Source: Leifsonia sp. Leaf264 (lineage in GTDB: Bacteria; Actinomycetota; Actinomycetes; Actinomycetales; Microbacteriaceae). Taken from it: a stretch of 55,534 nt of DNA. The stretch spans positions 1 through 55,534 of the forward strand of contig NZ_LMMR01000007.1 of NCBI RefSeq assembly GCF_001422325.1. Direction: 5' to 3'. The first letter of the stretch is position 1. Each line of letters begins with the position of its first letter. A program made the position numbers and the translations under genes. The notes under the pieces were generated by a model, which was not told the origin of the DNA, did no database searches, and saw only the letters and a list, made by a program, of their open reading frames with translations. This document shows positions 7,191 through 15,066 of the stretch, piece after piece.

Positions 7191-9167
7191 ATGACCGATG
7201 CTCTCAGCTCTGGAATCGACCGCGACGAACTCGATGCACTCATCCGCCCGCAGGACGACCTGTTCCGGCACGTCAACGGCAAGTGGATCGACCGCACCGA
7301 GATCCCCGCGGACAAGGCCCGCTACGGTTCCTTCTACCTCCTGCACGAGGAGGCCGAGAAGGCCGTGCGCGACATCATCGTGGAGTCGGCGGATGCCGGC
7401 GCCGACGCCTCCGTCGAGGAGCGCAAGGTCGGCGACCTCTACGCCAGCTTCATGGACGAGGCGCGCATCGAGGAGTTGGGCGCAGCGCCCATCGCCGAGC
7501 AGCTCGCGCTCGCCGCGTCGGTGCACTCCATCCCCGACCTGCTGAGCGCGCTCGGCTCGCTCGAGCGCGCCGGCACCAGCGGCTTCGCCCAGCTCTTCGT
7601 CGACAACGACCCGGGCAACCCCGAGCGGTACCTCGTCTTCCTCGAGCAGGGCGGCATCGGCCTGCCCGACGAGAGCTACTTCCGCGAGGAGAAGTTCGCC
7701 GAGATCCGCGAGAAGTACCGCGCACACCTCGCCCGCATGTTCGGCCTCGCCGGCCTCGACGACGTCGACGGTCGTGCCGCCAGGGTGTTCGAGCTCGAGA
7801 CTGCGATCGCCGCCCAGCACTGGGACAACGTCGCCTCCCGTGACAGCGAGAAGACCTACAACCTGACGACGTGGTCGGATGCCGCAGCGGCCGTGGCCGC
7901 GGCATCCGGTGCCGATGCCGACATCTGGCTCGACGCCCTCGGCGCCCCTGAAGGAGCCTTCGCGGAACTCGTCGTGCGGCAGCCCACCTTCCTGGCCGGG
8001 CTGGGAGAGCTGCTCGACGAGAACCACATCGATGCCTGGCGCGACTGGCTGGCATGGCAGGTCATCCGCTCGAACTCCGCCTACCTGTCGAACGCCTTCG
8101 TCGAGGCGAACTTCGACTTCTACGGCCGCACGCTCACGGGCACCCCGTCGATGCGCGACAGGTGGAAGCGTGGAGTCTCGCTCGTAGAGGGTGCCATGGG
8201 CGAGGCCGTCGGACGCATCTACGTCGAGCGCCACTTCCCGGCGGAGTCGAAGACCGCGATGGACGTGCTGGTCGCCAACCTCGTCGAGGCCTACCGCCAG
8301 TCGATCACGGGCCTCGAGTGGATGAGCGCCGAGACCCGCGAACGCGCCCTCGACAAGCTCGACAAGTTCACCCCGAAGATCGGGTTCCCGGTGAAGTGGC
8401 GCGACTACTCGGCCCTCGACATCCGCCCCGGCGACCTGGTGGCCAATGTGCGCGCCACCAGCGAGTTCGAGTTCAACCGCGAGCTCGGCAAGATCGGCAA
8501 GCCGCTCGACCGTGACGAGTGGTTCATGACGCCGCAGACCATCAACGCGTACTACAACCCCGGCTTCAACGAGATCGTCTTCCCCGCCGCCATCCTGCAG
8601 TTCCCGTTCTTCGCACCCGATCGGGATGCCGCAGCCAACTACGGCGCGATCGGCGCCGTCATCGGCCACGAGATCGGACACGGCTTCGACGACCAGGGCT
8701 CGAAGTACGACGGCGACGGTCGCCTCACCGACTGGTGGACCGAGGCCGACCGCGCCGCCTTCGAGGAGCGCACCTCGTCGCTCATCGCCCAGTACGACGC
8801 CCTCGCCCCGGCGCAGGTTCCCGACCACCACGTGAGCGGTGCCCTCACCATCGGTGAGAACATCGGCGACCTCGGCGGCCTCGCCATCGCCTGGAAGGCC
8901 TACCTGATCTCGCTGGCCGGCGAGGAGTCTCCGGTGATCGACGGCCTCACGGGGGCGCAGCGCTTCTTCCTCTCCTGGGCTCAGGCCTGGCAGCTCAAGG
9001 CGCGCGACGAGGAGGTCATCCGTCTCATCGCGATCGATCCGCACTCGCCGAACGAGTTCCGTTGCAACCAGATCGTGCGCAACATCGACGAGTTCTACAC
9101 GGCCTTCGGTGTGCAGCCGACGGATGCCCTGTGGCTGGACGAGGAGGACCGCGTCACCATCTGGTGA
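7191..9167 (+). CDS. M13 family zinc metallopeptidase (neprilysin/PepO-like)
   Basis: A 658-residue member of the M13 family, with full family length for a bacterial enzyme lacking a signal peptide. It opens with the M13 hallmark LFRHVNGKWIDRTEIPADK. It carries INAYYNPGFNEIVFPA before the zinc motif HEIGH (residues 493-497, with GFDDQGSKYDGDG following), the third zinc ligand in GENIGDLGG (Glu556), and a conserved C-terminal FRCNQIVRNIDEFYTAF. It probably degrades short peptides in the cytoplasm, since no export signal is visible. A strong hairpin follows the stop. Confidence 0.93.
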   Translation: MTDALSSGIDRDELDALIRPQDDLFRHVNGKWIDRTEIPADKARYGSFYLLHEEAEKAVRDIIVESADAGADASVEERKVGDLYASFMDEARIEELGAAPIAEQLALAASVHSIPDLLSALGSLERAGTSGFAQLFVDNDPGNPERYLVFLEQGGIGLPDESYFREEKFAEIREKYRAHLARMFGLAGLDDVDGRAARVFELETAIAAQHWDNVASRDSEKTYNLTTWSDAAAAVAAASGADADIWLDALGAPEGAFAELVVRQPTFLAGLGELLDENHIDAWRDWLAWQVIRSNSAYLSNAFVEANFDFYGRTLTGTPSMRDRWKRGVSLVEGAMGEAVGRIYVERHFPAESKTAMDVLVANLVEAYRQSITGLEWMSAETRERALDKLDKFTPKIGFPVKWRDYSALDIRPGDLVANVRATSEFEFNRELGKIGKPLDRDEWFMTPQTINAYYNPGFNEIVFPAAILQFPFFAPDRDAAANYGAIGAVIGHEIGHGFDDQGSKYDGDGRLTDWWTEADRAAFEERTSSLIAQYDALAPAQVPDHHVSGALTIGENIGDLGGLAIAWKAYLISLAGEESPVIDGLTGAQRFFLSWAQAWQLKARDEEVIRLIAIDPHSPNEFRCNQIVRNIDEFYTAFGVQPTDALWLDEEDRVTIW

Positions 9168-9188
9168 TCCTCGCGCCTCGGCCGCTTC

Positions 9189-9229
9189 GAGAACAGGCCG
9201 GATCGTGGCAGCGGATCCGGCCTGTTCTC
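9189..9229 (+). terminator. strong hairpin terminator after the M13 peptidase gene
   Basis: A perfect 16 bp stem (GAGAACAGGCCGGATC and its complement) with a 9-base loop begins 22 bases after the stop codon. There is no T-tract, as is common in high-GC actinobacteria. Confidence 0.8.
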
Positions 9230-9292
9230 CGGGCGGTGAACCTCAGGTATCAGGCGCGTTCCACGACACGCAACCTCCGATTAACCTTCGAA

Positions 9293-9322
9293 TGTGGATA
9301 ACCCTGTGGAGACTGTGCATAG
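9293..9322. promoter_or_regulatory. DnaA-box-like cluster
   Basis: TGTGGATAA, the complement of the consensus box TTATCCACA, is followed by TGTGGAGAC at 9305 and TGTGCATAG at 9314, both degenerate and in the same orientation. It lies upstream of the serine hydrolase gene. No dnaA or other origin genes are nearby, so an origin is unlikely. Confidence 0.35.
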
Positions 9323-9464
9323 AACATGACTTCGTCCGGCGCGTGCTGCGATGCGCACCCCGGTCGAGCGAGCTATGCTGCCGTGAGCCCCTTTCGCGTC
9401 ACACCGGGAGCGCCCTGCGCCCGCACTCCCGACCGACGTCAGAGCCCCACCGGAGGAACCCCCG

Positions 9465-10373
9465 TTGACGATCCCCGCCATGGAGTCCGAGCGTCGCGCC
9501 CGGCACACCTCGCAGCGGGCTGGTCGACACATCGGCGGTGACGCCGACGACAACTTCTCGCGCGGATTCAGCGCCCTGGGCTCCCTCGCGGTGAGCGGTG
9601 TGCAGGTCTCGGCGAGGGCGACCGACCTGGCCAGCGGCCGGGTGCTGTTCTCGGTCGACGACCACGTCGTCATGCCGACGGCGAGCATCGGCAAGGTGCT
9701 TCTCCTGGTGGAGGTCGCAGCGCGCCTGGCCGACCCCGCCTTCAACGGCTACGCCATCCTCGATCGCGAGACCGCGGACTTCGTCGGCGACTCCGGCATC
9801 TGGCAGCACCTGCAGGCGCCGGCTCTTCCGATCGCCGACCTTGCAGCCCTCGTCGGCGCCACCAGCGACAATCTCGCCACCAACGTGCTCATCCGCACGG
9901 TCGGACTCGAGGCCGTGCGGGCACGCACCGAGGCCCTCGGACTCAAGCGCACGGCCCTGCTCGACCTCGTGCGCGACCACCGCGGACCCGATGACGCACC
10001 GCAGCTGAGCATCGGCGCTGCGAGCGAGCTCACCTGGCTGTTCGCATCGCTCGCCCGCGGGGAGATCGTGTCGAAGGAGGTGTCGCAGCGCGTCATCGGC
10101 TGGCTCTCGCTCAACGCCGACCTCTCCCTCGTCGCGAGCGCCTTCGGCCTCGACCCGTTGGCCCACCGCGGCGCCGATCACGGCATCCTGCTGGTCAACA
10201 AGACCGGTGCCGATGGCGGGGTGCGCGCCGAGGTCGGAGTGCTGCGCGGCCCGCGCACCGCCGTCACCTACGCGGTGTCGATGTACTTCGCCGACACCAA
10301 TCTGCAGACGCGCCTCGCCGTGCTCGACGGCATGCGCCAGGTCGGGCTCGACCTGCTGGAGTACGTGCACTGA
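9465..10373 (+). CDS. serine hydrolase, class A beta-lactamase-like fold
   Basis: A 302-residue penicillin-interacting-fold protein with all three active-site boxes: SxxK as SIGK (Ser74, Lys77), SDN (134-136) and KTG (246-248). The Glu-x-x-Leu-Asn element of true class A beta-lactamases is not seen; the equivalent stretch reads LVRDHRGPDDAP. There is no signal peptide or lipobox, so it probably acts in the cytoplasm as an esterase or amidase rather than on cell-wall drugs. The TTG start is chosen because GGAGGA lies 7 bases upstream; an ATG five codons later is possible. Confidence 0.85.
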   Translation: MTIPAMESERRARHTSQRAGRHIGGDADDNFSRGFSALGSLAVSGVQVSARATDLASGRVLFSVDDHVVMPTASIGKVLLLVEVAARLADPAFNGYAILDRETADFVGDSGIWQHLQAPALPIADLAALVGATSDNLATNVLIRTVGLEAVRARTEALGLKRTALLDLVRDHRGPDDAPQLSIGAASELTWLFASLARGEIVSKEVSQRVIGWLSLNADLSLVASAFGLDPLAHRGADHGILLVNKTGADGGVRAEVGVLRGPRTAVTYAVSMYFADTNLQTRLAVLDGMRQVGLDLLEYVH

Positions 10374-11008
10374 TCGCGACAGTCTCCGAGGTCGCCGACT
10401 GGATCGACGCCGCCCTGCAACTCGAGGCGTCGCCGTATCGGGCAGCGGCCGAGCGCGAACGCGTCGGCGGAGCTCTCGACTTCTACGGGGCATCCGTCGG
10501 CATCGTGCGTGGCACCGTGCGCGACGCCGGACGCCGCTACCCGGGGCTGGGCCACGACGACGTCACGGCGCTGGCCTCAGTGCTGTGGCGGCCGCCGGTC
10601 TTCGAGCGGCGGCTCGCGGCGGTGGTGCTGCTGCAGTCGCACGCACCCGAGCTCATCGGCACAGACCTCACCCGCATCGAAGGATTCGTGCGGGAGGGAC
10701 GGATGCCGCAGCTCGTCGACCTGCTCGCCGTCGACGTGGTCGGCCCCATGCTGCGCGCCCTCGACCGGCGGGGTCGGGCGCGCGCCGAACTCGTGCTCGA
10801 CCGCTGGGCGCGCGATCCGGACGAGTGGCTGCGACGAGCCGCGGTGCTGGCGCCGCTGCGCGAGCTGAAGGATCGCGATCGGGGCGCTGCAGACCTCGAC
10901 CTCGACCGGATAGCGGACCGCATCAGCTCGGCCATCCGCCCCTCCGCCGAGGCTGTCGACGCCGTCGTGCTGGAGGCTGTCGACCGCGTGCGGGCGGCGC
11001 TGGGCTAG
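10370..11008 (+). CDS. DNA alkylation repair protein, AlkD-like HEAT repeats, CTG start
   Basis: About 212 residues built of short helical repeats, resembling AlkD-type glycosylases that remove alkylated purines without base flipping. The N-terminal ASPYRAAAERERVGGALDFY followed by ASVGIVRGTVRDAGRRYPGL matches the conserved opening of this family, and WRPPVFERRLAAVVLL and RWARDPDEWLRRAAVL are HEAT-type helices. The first conventional start (GTG at 10505) would cut off this opening. The frame has no ATG, GTG or TTG upstream; a CTG overlapping the previous stop has GGAG 8 bases before it. Family assignment is moderately sure; the CTG start is inferred. Confidence 0.75.
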   Translation: MIATVSEVADWIDAALQLEASPYRAAAERERVGGALDFYGASVGIVRGTVRDAGRRYPGLGHDDVTALASVLWRPPVFERRLAAVVLLQSHAPELIGTDLTRIEGFVREGRMPQLVDLLAVDVVGPMLRALDRRGRARAELVLDRWARDPDEWLRRAAVLAPLRELKDRDRGAADLDLDRIADRISSAIRPSAEAVDAVVLEAVDRVRAALG

Positions 11009-11142
11009 CCGTCGGCGGTCTCGGCGGCCCTGCAGGAGCCGGGAGGACGCGGCTCGATGGGCATCCGACCCCGCCCCAGGCGGAGGTCTAGCGTTGACTC
11101 GGAGCGGGGCATGTCCCTGCGCCGATCGGACGGAGGGTGACG

Positions 11143-12468
11143 ATGGCGTCAGCAGGCGAGGGTTTCGGCAGGCGAGTGCAGTCCGCCATCTATCGGTCGG
11201 GCATCAGCGGTACGAGACCGGCGGTACCGACCACCCCCGAGGCACTCGAGCTCGCCGCCGAGAAGACCCTGGGCCGGGAGGCGTTCGCGTACCTGGCCGG
11301 CGGGGCCGGATCCGAGACGACGGTGGCGGCGAACCGCGCGGCCTTCGGGAACTGGCGGATCTACCCGCGGGTTCTGCGCGACGTGGGCGAACGGGACCTC
11401 TCGATCGAGCTGCTCGGGAAGCGCAGGGCGACACCGTTCCTGCTGGCACCGCTCGGTGTCATGGAGTTGGCGCATCCCGATGCCGACGTCGCCGTGGGCA
11501 GGGCTGCAGCCGCGCTCGACGTGCCCTACCTGCTCTCGAACCAGGCCTCACGGCCCATGGAGGAGGTGGCGGTGGCCATGGACGCGGTGGCACCTGGGCG
11601 TTCGCGCTGGTTCCAGCTGTACTGGAGCGCCTCCGACGAGCTGAACGCCTCCCTCGTGCGGCGGGCCGAGGAGAGCGGATGCGAGGCGATCGTCGTGACG
11701 CTCGACACTCACCTGCTCGGCTGGCGCACGCGCGACCTCGACCTCGCCTACCTCCCGTTCACGCGTGGGCAGGGCATCGCGCAGTACACCAGCGATCCGG
11801 TGTTCGCCGGCCTGGTACGCGACCGGGTGAAGAAGGCCAGCCGGGGAACCTGGGCGGAGCAGAGCATCCGGGTCACGCCGAAGGCCGTCGCCACGGCGAT
11901 CCGCATGGCCCGCAACGGATCGAACACCCAGGTGTTCGCCGGCGGCGTGGCCGGCGCCATCCGTTCCCCGCTGCCGCGGGCCGCCGTCGAGACGTTCCTC
12001 GACGTGTTCGCAGACCCGACCCTGGAATGGGACGCTCTGGCGAAGCTGCGCGAGTGGACGAGCCTTCCCATCGTGCTCAAGGGAATCCTGCATCCGGATG
12101 ACGCAGCCCGAGCCCTCGATCACGGCGTCGACGGGATCATGGTCTCGAACCACGGCGGTCGCCAGCTCGACGGGGCCGTCGCGTCGCTCGACGCGCTCCC
12201 CGCCGTGGTCGATCGCGTGGCGGGCCGGGTGCCGGTCATCCTCGACGGCGGCATCCGCGGCGGGGCCGATGCCTTCATCGCCCTGGCCCTCGGCGCCACC
12301 GCCGTCGGGATCGGTCGGCCGTACGCCTACGGCCTCGCCGTGGCGGGCGCCCGAGGGGTGAGCGAGGTGCTCCGCAACCACATCGCCGAGTTCGACATCA
12401 CGATGGGACTGGCTGGTCACACCGCCGTGGCGCAGATCGGACGGGATTCGCTTGTCCCGTCGGCGTGA
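11143..12468 (+). CDS. FMN-dependent alpha-hydroxy-acid oxidizing protein (lactate 2-monooxygenase-like)
   Basis: A 441-residue TIM-barrel flavoenzyme. Landmarks are FAYLAGGAGSE (47-57), LAPLGVMELAHPD (101-113), VTLDTHLLGWRTRDL (185-199), Lys313 in LPIVLKGI, and the catalytic segment VSNHGGRQLDG with His337 and Arg340, then the phosphate-binding GGIRGGADAFIALALGA. An insertion around residues 210-295 and the LGWRTRDLDLAYLPF segment resemble mycobacterial lactate 2-monooxygenase more than membrane lactate dehydrogenases, so L-lactate or a related 2-hydroxy acid is the likely substrate. CGGAGG lies 6 bases before this ATG; a GTG 6 bases upstream lacks it. It is convergent with the MprF-like gene. 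Confidence 0.87.
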   Translation: MASAGEGFGRRVQSAIYRSGISGTRPAVPTTPEALELAAEKTLGREAFAYLAGGAGSETTVAANRAAFGNWRIYPRVLRDVGERDLSIELLGKRRATPFLLAPLGVMELAHPDADVAVGRAAAALDVPYLLSNQASRPMEEVAVAMDAVAPGRSRWFQLYWSASDELNASLVRRAEESGCEAIVVTLDTHLLGWRTRDLDLAYLPFTRGQGIAQYTSDPVFAGLVRDRVKKASRGTWAEQSIRVTPKAVATAIRMARNGSNTQVFAGGVAGAIRSPLPRAAVETFLDVFADPTLEWDALAKLREWTSLPIVLKGILHPDDAARALDHGVDGIMVSNHGGRQLDGAVASLDALPAVVDRVAGRVPVILDGGIRGGADAFIALALGATAVGIGRPYAYGLAVAGARGVSEVLRNHIAEFDITMGLAGHTAVAQIGRDSLVPSA

Positions 12469-12483
12469 CGGCCGTCTCGCGCA

Positions 12484-15060
12484 TCACCCCGCGAGGGTGC
12501 GCACCAGCGCCACGGCCTCCTGCGGCGAGACGTTGGGCACGTAGGCCCGGCCGATGGCGAGGCCGATCGCCGGAAGCGCCAGCGGGTCGGGATAGGTCAT
12601 CGAGATGGTCTCGTAGCGCGGGTTGAACTTCGACTTGAACCGGAACAGCGTCGAGAAGCCGTAGGCCGGCTCGAGGGTGCGGGCGAGCAGTTCGAGCAGG
12701 CGGGTCATCGCCGTCGGTTCCGGCGGCAGTTCGCCGGCCGCCACGGGCTTGGTCGCCAACGGGGCTCCCGACAGGCTCAGCAGCGTGGCCCCGTCCTCCT
12801 TCATGTGCAGCGCGGCCGAGGCGATCAGGAACTCCATCGTGCCGTTCATGCTGCCGTCGGCCCGGCGCATGAAGTCGAGGGTCCAACCGATCGGCACGCC
12901 GTCCCTGTAGCTCGGCATCCAGCTCGTCACGGCCTGCACGCGTTCCTCGGTGTCGACGGCGAGCATGAGCTTCACGTCGCGGTCGCGCAACTCCTCGACT
13001 CCGCCGAGGGTGAAGCCCATCTCGGGCAGGCTCTTCTCCGAGACCCAGGCCTCCGAGATGGCGTTGATCTGGCTGCTGAAGGCGAACGGCAGCTCGTCCC
13101 ACGAGGTCCAGACGGCGGTCATGCCCTCCTTCACGCCGCGGTTGAGTGCCTGTCGTACCTTCTGCCACGGCTTGCCCGCGAGCTCGAACCGTGATGGATC
13201 GAGGATGGTCTCCTCGCCGACGGGCATGCTCTGCCACCCGCGCGCCTCGAAGATCGGCATGACCCGCGGATGCACCGAGTAGAAGACCGGCGTCCATCCG
13301 TTCTCGTCGCAGAAGGCCGTGAAGCCGTCGATCGTCTTCTCGTCGTGCTCCGGCAGGCTGATCGGGTCGGCCAGGGTGATGGCGACATCGTTGATCACGC
13401 GATAGGCGACAGCCCCGTCGCCCTCCGGTGTGAACCAGTACGTGTTCCCGGGCCACGTCGCCATGAAGCTCAGGCTGCCACCGCTCCCGCTGTGCAGCAG
13501 GCCGCGCAGCTTCGCATGGTCCGTGGCCGCGTTCCGCTTCTCGGTATCCCGCATCAGCAGGATGCATCCGCCGATGAAGACGATCCAGAACAGCACCCCC
13601 ACCCACTGGTAGGGGATGTATGCGATGTCGTCGCGCGGAACGACGACGGGGTCCACGCTCGCCACGAACTGCGTCGGCAGGAACCGCTTGACAGTGTCGA
13701 CCATGAGATCTGGAACGGATGCCGCCGGCTGATAGCTCGCCAGCCCCACCAGCCCGAGCACGAAGTACACGGTGCCGAGCACGACGAGGGCGAGCAGGGT
13801 CCAGAGCGTGAACTTCACGTAGGCCGCATCCGTCGCCCGCACTGTGAACAGGTGCCGTGAACGCCACAGCACCACGAGGATCCCGACCGGCAGCAGCAGC
13901 GCCGCGGCGGCCCACACCACGAGCTCGCCGAAGTCCCAGCCGGCGAATCCGGCGGCCTCGGCCTCCTGCAGGCTCGTGACGATGTCGAAGGAGAAGTAGG
14001 CCATGAGCACCAGCACGACGTTCACGGCTATGGCCAGCCAGAGGGCGAAGCGGCGACCGCGACGCAGGCCCCATGCGGCGACCAGGAGCAGGGCGAGCGG
14101 GATGAAGGTGAGCAGGAACGGACCGGGCCCGCTGGCGCTCGCATCGATGAAGGCGTTCCTGCAGGCCTCGGTGATGTCGGTCGTCGTGGCTGCCTTCGAA
14201 GCGCAGTCGGCGAGCTTCGCGCTGTCGACCGGAGCGCGCTGGTCGAACAGCAGCGCGAGCAGGGTGAACGGCGTGAGGCCATTCGGGTTCACCAGGCCGA
14301 CGACGGGGCCGATGGCCGTGACGGCCACCACGGTGGCGATGAGGGTGCGCGCCTCGGCCTTGGAACTGCGGCGCGCGCGCAGGGTGGAGGCGTCCCGCGT
14401 GAACAGCGCGCCGAGGAACAGTCCGAGCACCGCGGCGTTCAGGCGGTAGACGTTCGAGGAGTCGCCGTCGTAGAGCACGAACACGAGGATGAAGGCGAAG
14501 CTGACGACACGGATGCGGCGACGCCAGAACACCCCGGCGTACGCGCTCGCCGTGAGCAGGGCGCCCGTGATGCCGGTGAGCGGATCGAGCGTGAGGTCGA
14601 GCGAGGTTCCGAGCGCCCACCATTCACCCGCCAGGCTCCCGGCCCACTGCAGCAGCACCCCGATGCTCACGCCGAGGGCACCGGTGACCAGGAACGCGAC
14701 CACGACGCGACGGCTGCCCATCAATCGTTCCGAGACGCCGAGCAGCGTCAGTGACGCGATCACGCCGGCGACGAGCTGGAACGGGTCCCACGGGATGAAC
14801 AGCGCTGTCACGGGCGTCCACCAGTGGCCCTGGTCGATGGTGGTCGAGACTCCGGCCGCCCACGCGTCGAGCGTGGCCTTCGACGGATGCCCCGAGATGG
14901 TGCCTGCGACTATCGCCGTGATGAGCAACAGCACTGCGAAGGCGATGCTCACGGGGACGCGCGTGAAGTAGCGTCGCGCCAGCCTGCCGGCAGCGGGGAG
15001 GCGCCCGAACGCCGTGGAGGTGCCGTCGGGTGCGGCATCCGCGGGTCTCGTGTCATGCAT
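12484..15060 (-). CDS. MprF-like aminoacyl-phosphatidylglycerol synthase with N-terminal membrane domain
   Basis: An 858-residue protein. Residues 1-230 form about six transmembrane helices resembling a rhomboid-like fold, 240-500 add several more, and the C-terminal third is a cytoplasmic DUF2156/GNAT-like domain (TWPGNTYWFTPEGDGAVAYR, VINDVAITLADPISLPEH, GKPWQKVRQALNRGVKEGM). That domain transfers an amino acid from aminoacyl-tRNA to a membrane lipid, lowering surface charge and sensitivity to cationic peptides. The amino acid (Lys, Ala or other) cannot be read from the sequence. It follows the esterase gene after 6 bases, so the two form an operon; a GAAAGGA ribosome binding site lies at the end of the esterase gene. 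Confidence 0.85.
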   Translation of the reverse strand: MHDTRPADAAPDGTSTAFGRLPAAGRLARRYFTRVPVSIAFAVLLLITAIVAGTISGHPSKATLDAWAAGVSTTIDQGHWWTPVTALFIPWDPFQLVAGVIASLTLLGVSERLMGSRRVVVAFLVTGALGVSIGVLLQWAGSLAGEWWALGTSLDLTLDPLTGITGALLTASAYAGVFWRRRIRVVSFAFILVFVLYDGDSSNVYRLNAAVLGLFLGALFTRDASTLRARRSSKAEARTLIATVVAVTAIGPVVGLVNPNGLTPFTLLALLFDQRAPVDSAKLADCASKAATTTDITEACRNAFIDASASGPGPFLLTFIPLALLLVAAWGLRRGRRFALWLAIAVNVVLVLMAYFSFDIVTSLQEAEAAGFAGWDFGELVVWAAAALLLPVGILVVLWRSRHLFTVRATDAAYVKFTLWTLLALVVLGTVYFVLGLVGLASYQPAASVPDLMVDTVKRFLPTQFVASVDPVVVPRDDIAYIPYQWVGVLFWIVFIGGCILLMRDTEKRNAATDHAKLRGLLHSGSGGSLSFMATWPGNTYWFTPEGDGAVAYRVINDVAITLADPISLPEHDEKTIDGFTAFCDENGWTPVFYSVHPRVMPIFEARGWQSMPVGEETILDPSRFELAGKPWQKVRQALNRGVKEGMTAVWTSWDELPFAFSSQINAISEAWVSEKSLPEMGFTLGGVEELRDRDVKLMLAVDTEERVQAVTSWMPSYRDGVPIGWTLDFMRRADGSMNGTMEFLIASAALHMKEDGATLLSLSGAPLATKPVAAGELPPEPTAMTRLLELLARTLEPAYGFSTLFRFKSKFNPRYETISMTYPDPLALPAIGLAIGRAYVPNVSPQEAVALVRTLAG

Positions 15061-15066
15061 GGGAGG

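Larger units (their letters stand above)
9168..9464. other. 297-base intergenic region with terminator, DnaA-box-like cluster and promoter
   Basis: The gap holds the peptidase terminator (9189-9229), an unusually AT-rich patch with DnaA-box-like 9-mers (9293-9322), and a TATGCT -10-like hexamer at 9374-9379 that would give the next gene a leader of about 80 bases. I see no gene in it. Confidence 0.6.

Noticed and set aside
9465-10373. Beta-lactamase resistance gene
   Set aside because: No signal peptide and no ExxLN element; only the general fold boxes are present.
10505-11008. AlkD-like gene starting at GTG 10505
   Set aside because: This start would remove about 45 residues that match the conserved N-terminal helices and has no convincing ribosome binding site.
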